A stretch of DNA of 32,725 nt from the NCBI GenBank assembly GCA_019245115.1, contig JAFARZ010000404.1:1-32725 (forward strand). Reading direction: 5' to 3'. This document shows, one piece after another, positions 1-8,098 of the stretch. The notes under the pieces are model-generated. The model was not told the origin of the DNA, made no database searches, and saw only the letters and a list, made by a program, of their open reading frames with translations. The first letter of the stretch is position 1, and each line of letters opens with the position of its first letter. This stretch comes from Streptosporangiaceae bacterium (GTDB taxonomy: Bacteria; Actinomycetota; Actinomycetes; Streptosporangiales; Streptosporangiaceae). The translations under genes were made by a program, and so were the position numbers.

Positions 1-1
1 G

Positions 2-1213
2 CGCTACCGGGTGCTGTCCAGAAGGGTGCAGGACCAGCAGGGCGACCTGGCCACGCAGATCGAGGAAGCGGCCACCGGCATCCGCGTGCTCAAGGCACTG
101 GGCCGCGGCAGGCAGGCCGCCGCCCGCCACGCCACGCAGGCCAACCAAGTCTACCGCACCCAGGTGGAGAAGGCCGGCCTGCTCGGCTCCTTCTGGGCGC
201 TCCTGGACCTGATCCCGAACGCCGTGATCTGCGTCATCCTGATCCTCGGCACCATCGCGGTCAGCCGGCACGCCCTGAGCCTGGGCGGCATGATCGCGTT
301 CATCACGCTCGCACTGCAGCTGGTATGGCCGGTAGAAGCGCTCGGTTACCTTATCGCGTCGGCTCAGGAGGCGGTCACCGCCGCGCAGCGCGTGCTCGAA
401 ATCCTGGATACAGCACCTCAGATCGCCGCGCCAGGAGCTGCGGCAGCTTCGCGGCACAAGCACCACAGTTCGTTCGTGCGAAGAGGTCATCTTGAATTCC
501 GGCACGTCAGTTTCAGCTATCCAGGTGCCACTGATCCCGTCCTGCGCGACATCGTCCTCGATCTGCCGCCGGGCAAGACCGTTGCCCTCACCGGCGCCAC
601 CGGTTCCGGCAAGTCGACGTTGCTGCACCTGGTGCCGAGGCTGCTCGAGGTGTCCTCCGGTGCCGTCCTGCTCGACGGCACCGATATCCGGTCAATGCCG
701 CTCACGCGGCTGCGCTCGGCGGTGGGCTGTGCGTTCGAGGACACCACGCTGTTCTCGCTCAGTGTCCGGGAGAACGTGACGTTGGGTGCGCCGGACGCCA
801 CCGATGATCAGATCGAGTCGGCCCTGACCGTAGCGCAGGCTCGGTTCGCGTACGACCTGCCGTGGAGCCTGGAGACCAGGATAGGTGAGCAGGGTATCGC
901 ACTGTCTGGCGGGCAGCGGCAGCGGATCGCGCTGGCCCGAGCCATCCTGGCCGGACCCGAGGTGCTTGTCCTCGACGACCCGCTGTCGGCACTGGACGTC
1001 TACACCGAGGCCCGGGTGACCAGGGCACTCCACGAGATCCTGGGCAGTTCTACCGCACTGGTCGTCGCGCACCGCCCATCTACGGTGGCGCTGGCCGATC
1101 TGGTGGCACTGCTTTCCGACGGCGTGATCGCGGCCACTGGCACCCATCGCGAACTGCTGGCATCTTGCCCGGAATACGCGGAGCTGATGAGTTCGTGGGA
1201 GGTGACCGCGTGA
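2..1213 (+). CDS. ABC exporter half-transporter, subunit A (5' end missing)
   Basis: The frame is open to the window edge, so the N-terminus and first membrane helices are missing. What remains is the end of an ABCB-type membrane domain with two hydrophobic segments (visible residues about 60-85 and 92-120, counting from base 11), then a complete nucleotide-binding domain. Walker A is GATGSGKST (about 195), the signature is LSGGQ (about 298), Walker B is VLVLDD (about 318) and the switch His lies in VVAHR (about 354). Two catalytic positions are altered: the Glu after Walker B is Asp (LDDPLS), and the Q-loop reads AFEDTTLF with Glu where Gln is usual. In heterodimeric exporters such as TM287/288 this pattern marks the subunit carrying the degenerate ATP site. 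The stop overlaps the GTG of the next gene by 4 bp, so the two are probably translated together as one exporter. Cargo is unknown; export of or resistance to the cluster product is the natural guess. Confidence 0.93.
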   Translation, partial: RYRVLSRRVQDQQGDLATQIEEAATGIRVLKALGRGRQAAARHATQANQVYRTQVEKAGLLGSFWALLDLIPNAVICVILILGTIAVSRHALSLGGMIAFITLALQLVWPVEALGYLIASAQEAVTAAQRVLEILDTAPQIAAPGAAAASRHKHHSSFVRRGHLEFRHVSFSYPGATDPVLRDIVLDLPPGKTVALTGATGSGKSTLLHLVPRLLEVSSGAVLLDGTDIRSMPLTRLRSAVGCAFEDTTLFSLSVRENVTLGAPDATDDQIESALTVAQARFAYDLPWSLETRIGEQGIALSGGQRQRIALARAILAGPEVLVLDDPLSALDVYTEARVTRALHEILGSSTALVVAHRPSTVALADLVALLSDGVIAATGTHRELLASCPEYAELMSSWEVTA

Positions 1214-3048
1214 GCGCGGACCCGGGCCAGCCCGGTGCCTGGCACGGAGTTGCCGCGGAGCAGGCCGAGGGTATCGGCGCCGGCCTGGCGGCGCTGCTCC
1301 GGGAACGGTCCCGGCGTCTGCTCGCCGACCTGCTGGGTTCACACATCCGGCCGGTGGCGCTGACGATCGCGCTGATAGTGGTGGAAAGCCTGGCCGCGCT
1401 GGCCGGGCCGTTGCTGGTCGGCCTTGCCATCGACAACGGCATCCCTCCGCTGGTCCGCTCCGCGGACGCGGCACCACTGATCGTGATCTCGATGTGCTAC
1501 GCCATCGCGGTCGCCACGCAGGCGGTGACCACCCGGATGTTCGTGTCCCTGACCGGGCGGGTTGGCCAGCGGATCGTCCTGGAGCTGCGCCAGCGCCTGT
1601 TCGCGCACTGCCTGGAACTGGACGTAGCGTTCCACGAGGACTACACCTCCGGACGAATCATCTCCCGGCAGACCTCCGACATCGAGGCGATCTCGGACCT
1701 TTTCGAGGAAGGGCTCGACTCGCTGATCACGGCGATACTCACCTTGCTGCTGGTCGGGACCAGCATGCTGCTGCTCAGCTGGCGGCTCGGCCTGCTAGTG
1801 CTGGCCGGCTTCATCCCGCTGACCTTGCTGACCGCCTGGTTCCGGCGCACGTCAGCTCGCGTCTACCGGCGCATGCGCGAGGCGATAGCCCTGGTCATCG
1901 TGCTTTTTGTGGAAACCTTCGGCGGTATACCCGCGGTGCAGGCGTTCCGCCGCGAAACTCGCAATGCCGAGATCTTTTCCGCCCTGGGCCAGGATCACGC
2001 CATGGCGGCCCGCCAGGCGTCCCGGCTGAACGCCGTCTACGGCCCTTCGATCACGCTGACCGGCAACGTCATCATGGTCGTGGTGCTGGCCTACGGCGGC
2101 CTGCTGACGATCGACCACGACATCAAGGTGGGCGTGCTCGCCACGTTCCTGCTCTACTTGCGCCGTTTCTTCGACCCGCTCCAGGATGTGTCCCAGTTCT
2201 ACAACACATTCCAGGCAGCGGCCTCGGGCTTGGAGAAGATCTCCGGCCTGCTCGAGCAGGATCCCGGCGTTCCCGCACCCGCACCTTCGGTGACGCTATC
2301 GCTGCCCGCGGCGGGGGCTGGCCGGCGGGTCCGGTTCACCTCGGTCCGGTTCGGCTACCGGGACTCGGCGGTGCTGCCTGGGCTCGATCTGGACATTCCC
2401 GCCGGGCAGACGGTGGCGCTGGTCGGCGAGACCGGTGCCGGCAAGACCACGATCGCGCGGCTGCTCGGCCGGTTCTACGATCCGCAGGCGGGCCGCGTCA
2501 CCCTCGATGACGTGGACCTGCGCCGCCTGCCCGACGAGGTGCTGCGCTCCGAGGTCATCGTGATCACCCAGGAGAACTACCTGTTCGACGGCACGGTGGC
2601 GGACAACATCCGGCTAGGCCGTCCGGACGCGTCCCACGGCGAGGTCGAGGCGGCGGCACGTGCGATCGGCGCGCACGGCTTCGTCTCCGCGCTGCCGTCC
2701 GGTTACGACACGCCGGTCGGTAAGCGCGGCAGTCGCCTGTCGGCAGGCCAGCGCCAGCTGATCTCGTTCGCCCGCGTGTTCCTCGCCGCTCCTTCGGTGC
2801 TGGTGCTGGACGAGGCCACGTCGCTGCTGGATATGCCCAGCGAGCGTCTGGTCCAGGCCGGGCTGCGGACGGTCCTGTCCGGGCGTACCGCGATGATCAT
2901 CGCGCATCGCTTGTCCACAGTCGCCGTCGCCGACCGCGTCCTGGTCTTGGAGCATGGCCGCATCGTCGAAGACGGGCCGCCCGGCGACCTGATCACCGGC
3001 AACGGCAGGTACGCGGCCCTGCACTCCAGCTGGAACAGCGCACTCTAG
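1210..3048 (+). CDS. ABC exporter half-transporter, subunit B
   Basis: About 612 residues, the normal length for a fused membrane and ATPase half-transporter. I place the start at GTG 1210 because it overlaps the upstream stop (GTGA) and follows GGGAGGTGA at a good distance; an in-frame ATG at 1165 lies inside the upstream gene. Several hydrophobic segments fill the first 320 residues. The ATPase domain has Walker A GETGAGKTT (about residue 407), an intact Q-loop (ITQENYLF), signature LSAGQ (about 510; second Gly replaced by Ala), Walker B VLVLDEATS with catalytic Glu (about 535) and the switch His in IIAHR. The intact Glu here and the altered signature complement the Asp-bearing partner, giving one normal and one degenerate ATP site. 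The 3' end overlaps the convergent regulator gene by 56 bp. Confidence 0.95.
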   Translation: MSADPGQPGAWHGVAAEQAEGIGAGLAALLRERSRRLLADLLGSHIRPVALTIALIVVESLAALAGPLLVGLAIDNGIPPLVRSADAAPLIVISMCYAIAVATQAVTTRMFVSLTGRVGQRIVLELRQRLFAHCLELDVAFHEDYTSGRIISRQTSDIEAISDLFEEGLDSLITAILTLLLVGTSMLLLSWRLGLLVLAGFIPLTLLTAWFRRTSARVYRRMREAIALVIVLFVETFGGIPAVQAFRRETRNAEIFSALGQDHAMAARQASRLNAVYGPSITLTGNVIMVVVLAYGGLLTIDHDIKVGVLATFLLYLRRFFDPLQDVSQFYNTFQAAASGLEKISGLLEQDPGVPAPAPSVTLSLPAAGAGRRVRFTSVRFGYRDSAVLPGLDLDIPAGQTVALVGETGAGKTTIARLLGRFYDPQAGRVTLDDVDLRRLPDEVLRSEVIVITQENYLFDGTVADNIRLGRPDASHGEVEAAARAIGAHGFVSALPSGYDTPVGKRGSRLSAGQRQLISFARVFLAAPSVLVLDEATSLLDMPSERLVQAGLRTVLSGRTAMIIAHRLSTVAVADRVLVLEHGRIVEDGPPGDLITGNGRYAALHSSWNSAL

Positions 3049-3859
3049 CTGGAACGGCGCCCTGACCGCGGAAGCGGAAGCAGGCAGCTAAAGGTGCCAC
3101 CGACATCGCGACCTGCTGAGCCGGGACACCGCCATTCGTGGCGTTCCTGGCAACCTGGTGAAGCGTGACGGCTGCCCAGGTCTCGATGCTGAGCCCCTCC
3201 TCGGCGGCCGCCTCCCGGCACAACTCCAGCTGCTCAGAAGTCAGCTTTACCTGGATCCTCTGTCCGTCCTGTGGCATTTCGCGGTCAACGGGCGAGCCGG
3301 CGGGTTTGCCAGGATTCTCGGACTCGGAACGCTCACTCAGGCTGGCGCGCACTTCACGGCGCAGCTGATTTCGCGACCAGCCAAGCTCTTCGGCCTTCCG
3401 GAGCCAGAAATCCTGTTCAGGTTCCGCGAGCGCCGCGACTTCGGCATGATGGCCGAAGCTCAAAGTGTCCCGGCGACGAGATATCCGAAACCGCCGGACC
3501 ACCCAGGCGTAGTTACGGAGCGTCTGGTAATCGAGCGAAGTTTGCTCTATGGCATCGCGGTAACGCCCACAATAGGCGTCTTCCCCGTAGATCAGCCAAT
3601 CCCCCAGGCACCATGCGGATGAGGTGGCTGCCGCCGACAACTGCCGACCGATGCTCACCCACCTTTCGAACGGTAGCTGCCGCGGGAGCTGTATGCCGGT
3701 TCTCGGCATTATGAAATGATCGAATTCCGCATTTGCTGTTGTGCCGATCGCGTGCACACGCGCGGCATGCCGATTATGTGTTTGGTTATGTGTCGTAGAC
3801 ATACGCGAGGCATGCCGGTTTTGTGCATTTCGGGTCGCGAGCTTCCCGGGCACCTTCAT
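2993..3859 (-). CDS. LmbU-family cluster-situated transcriptional regulator
   Basis: A 288-residue protein whose middle (about residues 55-165) resembles LmbU of the lincomycin cluster and its NovE and HrmB relatives: LPFERWVSIGRQLS, then SSAWCLGDWLIYGE, YRDAIEQTSLDYQTLRNYAWV and WSRNQLRREVR. Members bind DNA and usually activate antibiotic genes. The ATG at 3859 follows AGGAGGG almost directly; ATG 3802 is a later alternative. Residues 12-40 are a His/Asn-rich leader containing two copies of NRHA[AS]R, from a DNA repeat. Codon 257 is TTA (bases 3089-3091), the rare leucine codon that makes streptomycete regulators depend on the bldA tRNA. The last 18 or so codons run antisense into the ABC gene. 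The 285 bp upstream (3860-4144) hold no gene and presumably its promoter. Family assignment is from motif memory, not a search. Confidence 0.85.
   Translation of the reverse strand: MKVPGKLATRNAQNRHASRMSTTHNQTHNRHAARVHAIGTTANAEFDHFIMPRTGIQLPRQLPFERWVSIGRQLSAAATSSAWCLGDWLIYGEDAYCGRYRDAIEQTSLDYQTLRNYAWVVRRFRISRRRDTLSFGHHAEVAALAEPEQDFWLRKAEELGWSRNQLRREVRASLSERSESENPGKPAGSPVDREMPQDGQRIQVKLTSEQLELCREAAAEEGLSIETWAAVTLHQVARNATNGGVPAQQVAMSVAPLAACFRFRGQGAVPARVRCSSWSAGPRTCRCR
3761..3825. repeat. Two-copy direct repeat at the 5' end of the regulator gene
   Basis: CGCGGCATGCCGATTATGTG (3761-3780) and CGAGGCATGCCGGTTTTGTG (3806-3825) match at 17 of 20 positions. Each contains the palindrome GGCATGCC. They are 45 bp apart, so in phase, and encode the two NRHA[AS]R motifs in the N-terminal leader of the regulator. 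They could be a coding repeat or a pair of binding sites just inside the gene. Confidence 0.7.
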
Positions 3860-4144
3860 TACCCTCCTGAAGAATGATTCGCGCAGAGGCCCGGTGGAGC
3901 GTTTATAGCTGTATGGCCGAGGCCCGTATGCGCCGTCAATTAACGTCTTATTCGATTTCGGCTCCTCGAGTAGCGGAAAACGTTATCGACTGAACCACCT
4001 CTCTGTTTGCACGAATAGGGTACGCAGCAAGAATCGCTCCTTCCGCGAAATGGAGTTAGTCATCTGGAAGATAACGGAGTGCACGCCCGCTGTCCCGGCC
4101 CAGCGTGCTGGGCTGTCATAGCAGGCGGCGAGGATATACATAGG

Positions 4145-4543
4145 TCAGGGCAGCGCCAGCGTCATGAGCGAGGACACCAGCGCAAGCGCGCTTCTGAGCG
4201 CGCCCAGCCCGGCGCCACCCTCATTTCCATGGATCCCTTGGATCACTTGGCTGGGCGCGATGCCGGAGACGGGCCGCCCGACCGGGTTCCCCGCACGCGA
4301 CTGGTCCCGCCGGGCCAAGCCGGGTCGTGCCATTGCGCCGATGAACTGCTCCGGCGCCGGGGTTTCCGCCATGCCACGCTGCCGGACCGGAGCGCCCACC
4401 TCGTGACGGATCTCGGCCCGCATATGGCTCCCCTTGATCGAGATACCGCCCAGCTCGAAGAAATTATCGTCAGTGGTGACGTCCGCGACGTCCAGAATCG
4501 ACGACCAAATCGCATGAACTGTGCCAGACAGCCAATCGTTCAT
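4145..4543 (-). CDS. Free-standing peptidyl carrier protein with an unexplained C-terminal tail
   Basis: 132 residues. Residues 1-78 fit a carrier domain: DDNFFELGGISIKGSHMRAEIRHE carries the phosphopantetheine serine in LGGIS, where LGG[DH]S is usual, and a final helix near TPAPEQFIGAM. The Ile before the Ser is unusual but the Ser itself is kept, so it may be functional. About 54 residues follow (rich in Arg, Gly and Ala, with a weakly hydrophobic end) that match no domain I know. They may be read-through into former non-coding DNA after a deletion or frameshift. The ATG follows a purine-rich GGAGCAGGCAGG. It lies 159 bp downstream of the carrier-condensation gene on the same strand and probably supplies a carrier to that or another condensation domain. 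Confidence 0.72.
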   Translation of the reverse strand: MNDWLSGTVHAIWSSILDVADVTTDDNFFELGGISIKGSHMRAEIRHEVGAPVRQRGMAETPAPEQFIGAMARPGLARRDQSRAGNPVGRPVSGIAPSQVIQGIHGNEGGAGLGALRSALALVSSLMTLALP

Positions 4544-4702
4544 GACCTGCCTGCTCCTTCACATGAGGATTCACACGATGATCACCAACACCCCCCCATA
4601 GCACCTGTTACCGACATTCCCATGATGCGGAAAATTATGTCAAGCAATTACACATCGAGTAGCCGGATGTTCTGCCAGCCACACGGGTGGTACTGGAATT
4701 GC

Positions 4703-6319
4703 TCAGCAGTGGAGCGTGCTCTGGTCCTTCATGAGGGAGGTAAGGGCGTTCTTCATGTGGCCGGCCAGCTCCTCCAGGACGGGAGCGGAGTAGAGGGGCT
4801 CGGGCGCGATAAAGCTGGCGGTGAGGGCATCCGTCCCGCGGCGGACGACGACACGGATCCCTTTCGTGCCCTCCGAGCTCGGGGCGGGCGGCGGAATGGG
4901 GATGGTGAGCGGGTCGGCGGGGAGCATGGCCAGCCCGGGCTCGGCGTAGTCCAGGGAGATGTGCGGGATCTGGGACAGATGCGTGCCGTCGAGGCCCAGG
5001 GCGCTCATCACCAGTGTGACCGGCAGCATGATCTCCGCCGCCCGGTCGATGTACGCGGCCACGTGCCGCGCCACCGCCGGCCACCCGGCCCGGCCCGGAT
5101 GCCCGCCAAACACATCACCAACCCGCACGATCGCCTCGTCGGAAAACCACCCGACCGCGTCCTGCGACCCGGGCACATCCCGCCGCTGATGATGCACCCG
5201 CACGCATATGTCGCTGGCCCCGCTGACCGCATGCACTCCCAGGTACAACGCCGCCAGCACCACCGCCAGCGCAGGTACCCCCAGCGCCCGCGCCCCCGCC
5301 ACCAGGCCCGCCACAGCCCCGCCATCAAGGCGATACTCCGCACAAGCAGCCGGCGCGACATCGAACTCGTACGCCGGCCGGTCATGGGGCATCAGCTCGA
5401 ACACCGGCGCCTGCGGATAGCTCGCCATCAGCTCCCGCCACGCCGCCGACCGCCGCTCCACATCCACCTCAGCCCGCTGTGCATTCCACGCCACCAGCTG
5501 ATATTCCGGCGCCACCAGCCGGGGGAGCCGGGGCGGCCGCCCCGTCACCCGCGCCGCGTACAGCTCCTCCAGATCCCGCCGCAGCACCAGCATCGACTGG
5601 CCATCCGCACACACATGATCCAGTACCAGCCCGCCCACCGCCTCCCCGTCAGCCACACCGGCCACCAGCACCAGCGCCACCGGACCAGCCCCCAGATCAA
5701 TCACCCCCCGCTCAGCGGCCTCCATTTCCTCCGCGACCGCACGCAACGCCGCACCACGACCGCGCTCTCGGTAATCCCGCACCACCGGCCGCCACCCCGG
5801 TTCCAGCTCCCGGACCTCCGCCCGCACCACCGGCCCGTCAAACACGTACGCCGTCCGCAACCCATCGTGGCGCCGCAGCAAATCACCAACCGCCCCGGCC
5901 ACGACCTCTAGATCACTGACCTTGCGAAAGCGCATTGTAAGCGTCATGGCATTTATCGCTGGCAGATCGCCCCGTGACAGTGCCGCACGGGCCCGGTCAA
6001 AGCGGGCCGCCAGCTGGGAGTGAAACGCAAGCTCACCGGCCGGTGGCACCACCAGCTCACCGCCATCAGCCGCCCCGGCCACCAGCCCGGCCTGCTCAGC
6101 AAACGTCCGGCAGCGCAGCAGATCCCGCAGCGTCGGCCGTATCCCCAGCAACTGCCACACCCGCTCCTGCAACCGCGCCGCCATCATTGACGTCCCGCCC
6201 AGAAGAAAGAAGTTATCCCCCTCAGCCACCTCTGTGCAGCCCAGGACTTCCATCCACACTCGTCGCAATACGTCATGCACATGCCGATCAGGGCTGATTC
6301 CACGCTTTTCGTCACTCAT
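4703..6319 (-). CDS. NRPS-type didomain: peptidyl carrier plus condensation (PCP-C)
   Basis: 538 residues. Residues 10-82 are a carrier domain with DNFFLLGGTSMM (Ser44 is the expected phosphopantetheine site). From about 92 to the end is a condensation domain. Its catalytic motif reads DHVCADG (residues 234-240) instead of HHxxxDG: the first His is Asp, while the second, catalytic His (His235), Asp239 and Gly240 remain. Late condensation motifs are recognisable, for example VGWFSDEAIVRV in the region where NPRSs usually show a floor-loop VGxFxN. No adenylation or thioesterase domain is attached, so the acyl group must be loaded by a separate ligase. A PCP-C protein without its own A domain is typical of dispersed assembly lines. 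The SD before ATG 6319 is weak. The next gene upstream on this strand is the sugar dehydrogenase, 82 bp away, so the two could share a transcript. Confidence 0.9.
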   Translation of the reverse strand: MSDEKRGISPDRHVHDVLRRVWMEVLGCTEVAEGDNFFLLGGTSMMAARLQERVWQLLGIRPTLRDLLRCRTFAEQAGLVAGAADGGELVVPPAGELAFHSQLAARFDRARAALSRGDLPAINAMTLTMRFRKVSDLEVVAGAVGDLLRRHDGLRTAYVFDGPVVRAEVRELEPGWRPVVRDYRERGRGAALRAVAEEMEAAERGVIDLGAGPVALVLVAGVADGEAVGGLVLDHVCADGQSMLVLRRDLEELYAARVTGRPPRLPRLVAPEYQLVAWNAQRAEVDVERRSAAWRELMASYPQAPVFELMPHDRPAYEFDVAPAACAEYRLDGGAVAGLVAGARALGVPALAVVLAALYLGVHAVSGASDICVRVHHQRRDVPGSQDAVGWFSDEAIVRVGDVFGGHPGRAGWPAVARHVAAYIDRAAEIMLPVTLVMSALGLDGTHLSQIPHISLDYAEPGLAMLPADPLTIPIPPPAPSSEGTKGIRVVVRRGTDALTASFIAPEPLYSAPVLEELAGHMKNALTSLMKDQSTLHC

Positions 6320-6401
6320 CGATCAATTGCACCGCCCTTCACTTGCCTATACAGTTCCCGGTATCCGGAATCGGACCTCCCGGAGCAGAACCCTGGGTGG
6401 G

Positions 6402-7712
6402 TCAGGCCTGCCCAAGCGCGCGCACCGTCCAGCCCGCGCCGCGCCATAGCCGCGTATCCAGACAGCATCGGCCGTCGATTATCACCCTCCGGGTGACCAC
6501 CCTTGCCAGCGAGACAGGGTCAATGGCCAGGTACTCCGACCAAGCGGTGAGATGCAGCACCAGCTCGGCGCCCTCTGCCGCCGCCGAGGCCGATGGCGCG
6601 TACCGCAGGTCCGGCCGTCCATCCGCGGCCTTGGGCATGGCCACGGGGTCATGCACGGACACAACCGCCCCCTCGGTGACCAGCTGATCGCAGATGGCCA
6701 GGCTCGGGGAGTCCCGTACGTCATCGCTGCCAGGCTTGAACGCGATACCGAGTACGGCTACGCGCTTACCGGCGAGCGTGCCGCCCGCCGATTCGCGCGC
6801 CAGCGCGACGACCCGGTGACGCCGGTCGATGTTGATGGTGTCCACGGCGGCGAGCATGTCGGCCGCCGGACTGACACCGAGGGCCTCGGCGGTAACCCGG
6901 AGGGCATGGATGTCCTTGGGCAGGCAGCCCCCGCCGAAGCCCGCCCCCGGTGACAGGAACCGCTGACCGATTCGCGGGTCGTCGCCCAGCGCCCTGGCCA
7001 GCGCCATCGCGTCAGCGCCTGTCCGCTCGCAGATCTCGGCCATGGCGTTGATGAACGAGATCTTGGTGGCGAGAAAAGCGTTCGCCGCCAGCTTCACCAG
7101 CTCGGCGGTCTCCAGGCCAGTCACGTGCAACGAGGTGCCCGCCGCGAGCGGCGCCGCGTAGACCTGGCGCAGCAGCACCTCGGCGTGAGAGGAGGTGACA
7201 CCGAGCACGATGCGGTCGGGAGCCCAGCTATCCGCCACCGCGAACCCCTCACGCAGGAACTCCGGGTTCCAGGCAACCTCGATTCCTTCCCGCGCCGGGG
7301 CGAGTGTCTGTACCCGGCGCATGACCTGCCGTGCCGTCCCGGCCGGCACCGTGGACTTTCCCACGATGAGGCATGGTGACGCGAGGTGCGGAGCCAGCGC
7401 GTCGGCGGCCGCATACACGAAGCCCAGGTCGGCCTGGCCGCTGCTGCCCTCGGGAGTGCCCACGCATATGAAGTGGACTTCACCGAACCTCCCGGCCTCG
7501 GCAACCGACGTGGTGAACCGGAGCCGATGAGAATCCAGGTTTTTCGCGAGCAGCGGTTCGAGTCCGGGTTCAAAGAACGACGCCTCGCCATGCGCCGCGC
7601 GAGCGACCTTGTCCTCGTCCACGTCGATCGCCACCACCTCGTGGCCGAGATCCGCCATGCACACCGCGTGGGTGAGGCCGAGGTAACCGATACCGATAAC
7701 GGTGACGCGCAT
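6402..7712 (-). CDS. UDP-glucose 6-dehydrogenase family enzyme
   Basis: 436 residues, full length for the UDP-glucose/GDP-mannose dehydrogenase family, which oxidises a nucleotide-sugar C6 alcohol to the acid using two NAD+. Visible features in order: Rossmann motif VIGIGYLGL (5-13), GKSTVPAGT (119-126), NPEFLREG (149-156) with the conserved Glu, ELVKLAANAF (204-213) with Lys and Asn, and GFGGGCLPKD (258-267) with catalytic Cys263. A C-terminal NAD-fold follows (VLGIAFKPGSDDVRDSP). All key residues are intact. The ATG at 7712 follows GAGGAG. Substrate could be UDP-glucose, UDP-GlcNAc or a relative; sequence alone cannot decide. Inside this cluster it may make a sugar-derived building block or appendage, but no glycosyltransferase is visible in the window. 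The gene starts the minus-strand run downstream of the palindromic operator at 7940. Confidence 0.93.
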   Translation of the reverse strand: MRVTVIGIGYLGLTHAVCMADLGHEVVAIDVDEDKVARAAHGEASFFEPGLEPLLAKNLDSHRLRFTTSVAEAGRFGEVHFICVGTPEGSSGQADLGFVYAAADALAPHLASPCLIVGKSTVPAGTARQVMRRVQTLAPAREGIEVAWNPEFLREGFAVADSWAPDRIVLGVTSSHAEVLLRQVYAAPLAAGTSLHVTGLETAELVKLAANAFLATKISFINAMAEICERTGADAMALARALGDDPRIGQRFLSPGAGFGGGCLPKDIHALRVTAEALGVSPAADMLAAVDTINIDRRHRVVALARESAGGTLAGKRVAVLGIAFKPGSDDVRDSPSLAICDQLVTEGAVVSVHDPVAMPKAADGRPDLRYAPSASAAAEGAELVLHLTAWSEYLAIDPVSLARVVTRRVIIDGRCCLDTRLWRGAGWTVRALGQA

Positions 7713-7939
7713 AGCTCTCCTCAGTGAACGCTCGGGAACGATTGCCGTATACGCCCAGCTGCCAGCCCGAGGCTATAGCGGCCGATCTGAGGCGTATCGA
7801 TGACGCCATCGTCATCCCTGGCACCCGTGCCGCCGCGTCAGCCAGGACCCAAGCCGTGCACGGAGACCCCGCGAAGCGGACAAACCATACCTGCCACGGC
7901 ACCAGCTAGGCGCGACGCCGGACACGCCTCGTTCTTGTC

Positions 7940-7967
7940 GCTCTTGTCCCGCCGGCGGGACAAGAGC
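7940..7967. promoter_or_regulatory. Perfect 28-bp palindrome, putative LmbU-type operator
   Basis: The half-site GCTCTTGTCCCGCC (7940-7953) is followed directly by its exact reverse complement (7954-7967). The centre contains CGCCGGCG (7950-7957), which established work on LmbU reports as its binding core. It lies in the 386-bp gap between divergent ugd-like (start 7712) and thioesterase (8099) genes and could act on both. Its inner 16 bp recur with one change at 16949-16964. There is no T-run after the stem, and both flanking genes point away, so a terminator is unlikely. The rest of the gap (7713-7939 and 7968-8090) shows no gene. Confidence 0.65.
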
Positions 7968-8090
7968 AAGGCTGGTAGCCGATAGATCATCATTCGCTGC
8001 CACTGAGTGCTACTGATTGGTGTCACTGACTTTGGTACCGGTGGCTCGGTGCCGTGGCGGCGAGGACACAGCACCGATGCTAGCCAAATA

Positions 8091-8098
8091 CATAATAT
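8091..8098 (+). promoter_or_regulatory. Possible -10 element for the thioesterase gene
   Basis: CATAATAT directly precedes ATG 8099 and is the most AT-rich point of the gap. If it is a -10 box, transcription would begin after the ATG at 8099, and translation would then start at the second ATG (8117) on a very short leader. No clear -35 box was found. Confidence 0.25.

Noticed and set aside
1165..1209. ATG 1165 as start of the second exporter subunit
   Set aside because: It lies inside the upstream gene, while GTG 1210 has a strong ribosome-binding site and a 4-bp stop-start overlap.
4079..5911. 610-residue open frame on the plus strand
   Set aside because: It is the antisense of the PCP-C and lone carrier genes; its His/Arg/Pro-rich product has no domain, while the minus strand shows clear motifs.
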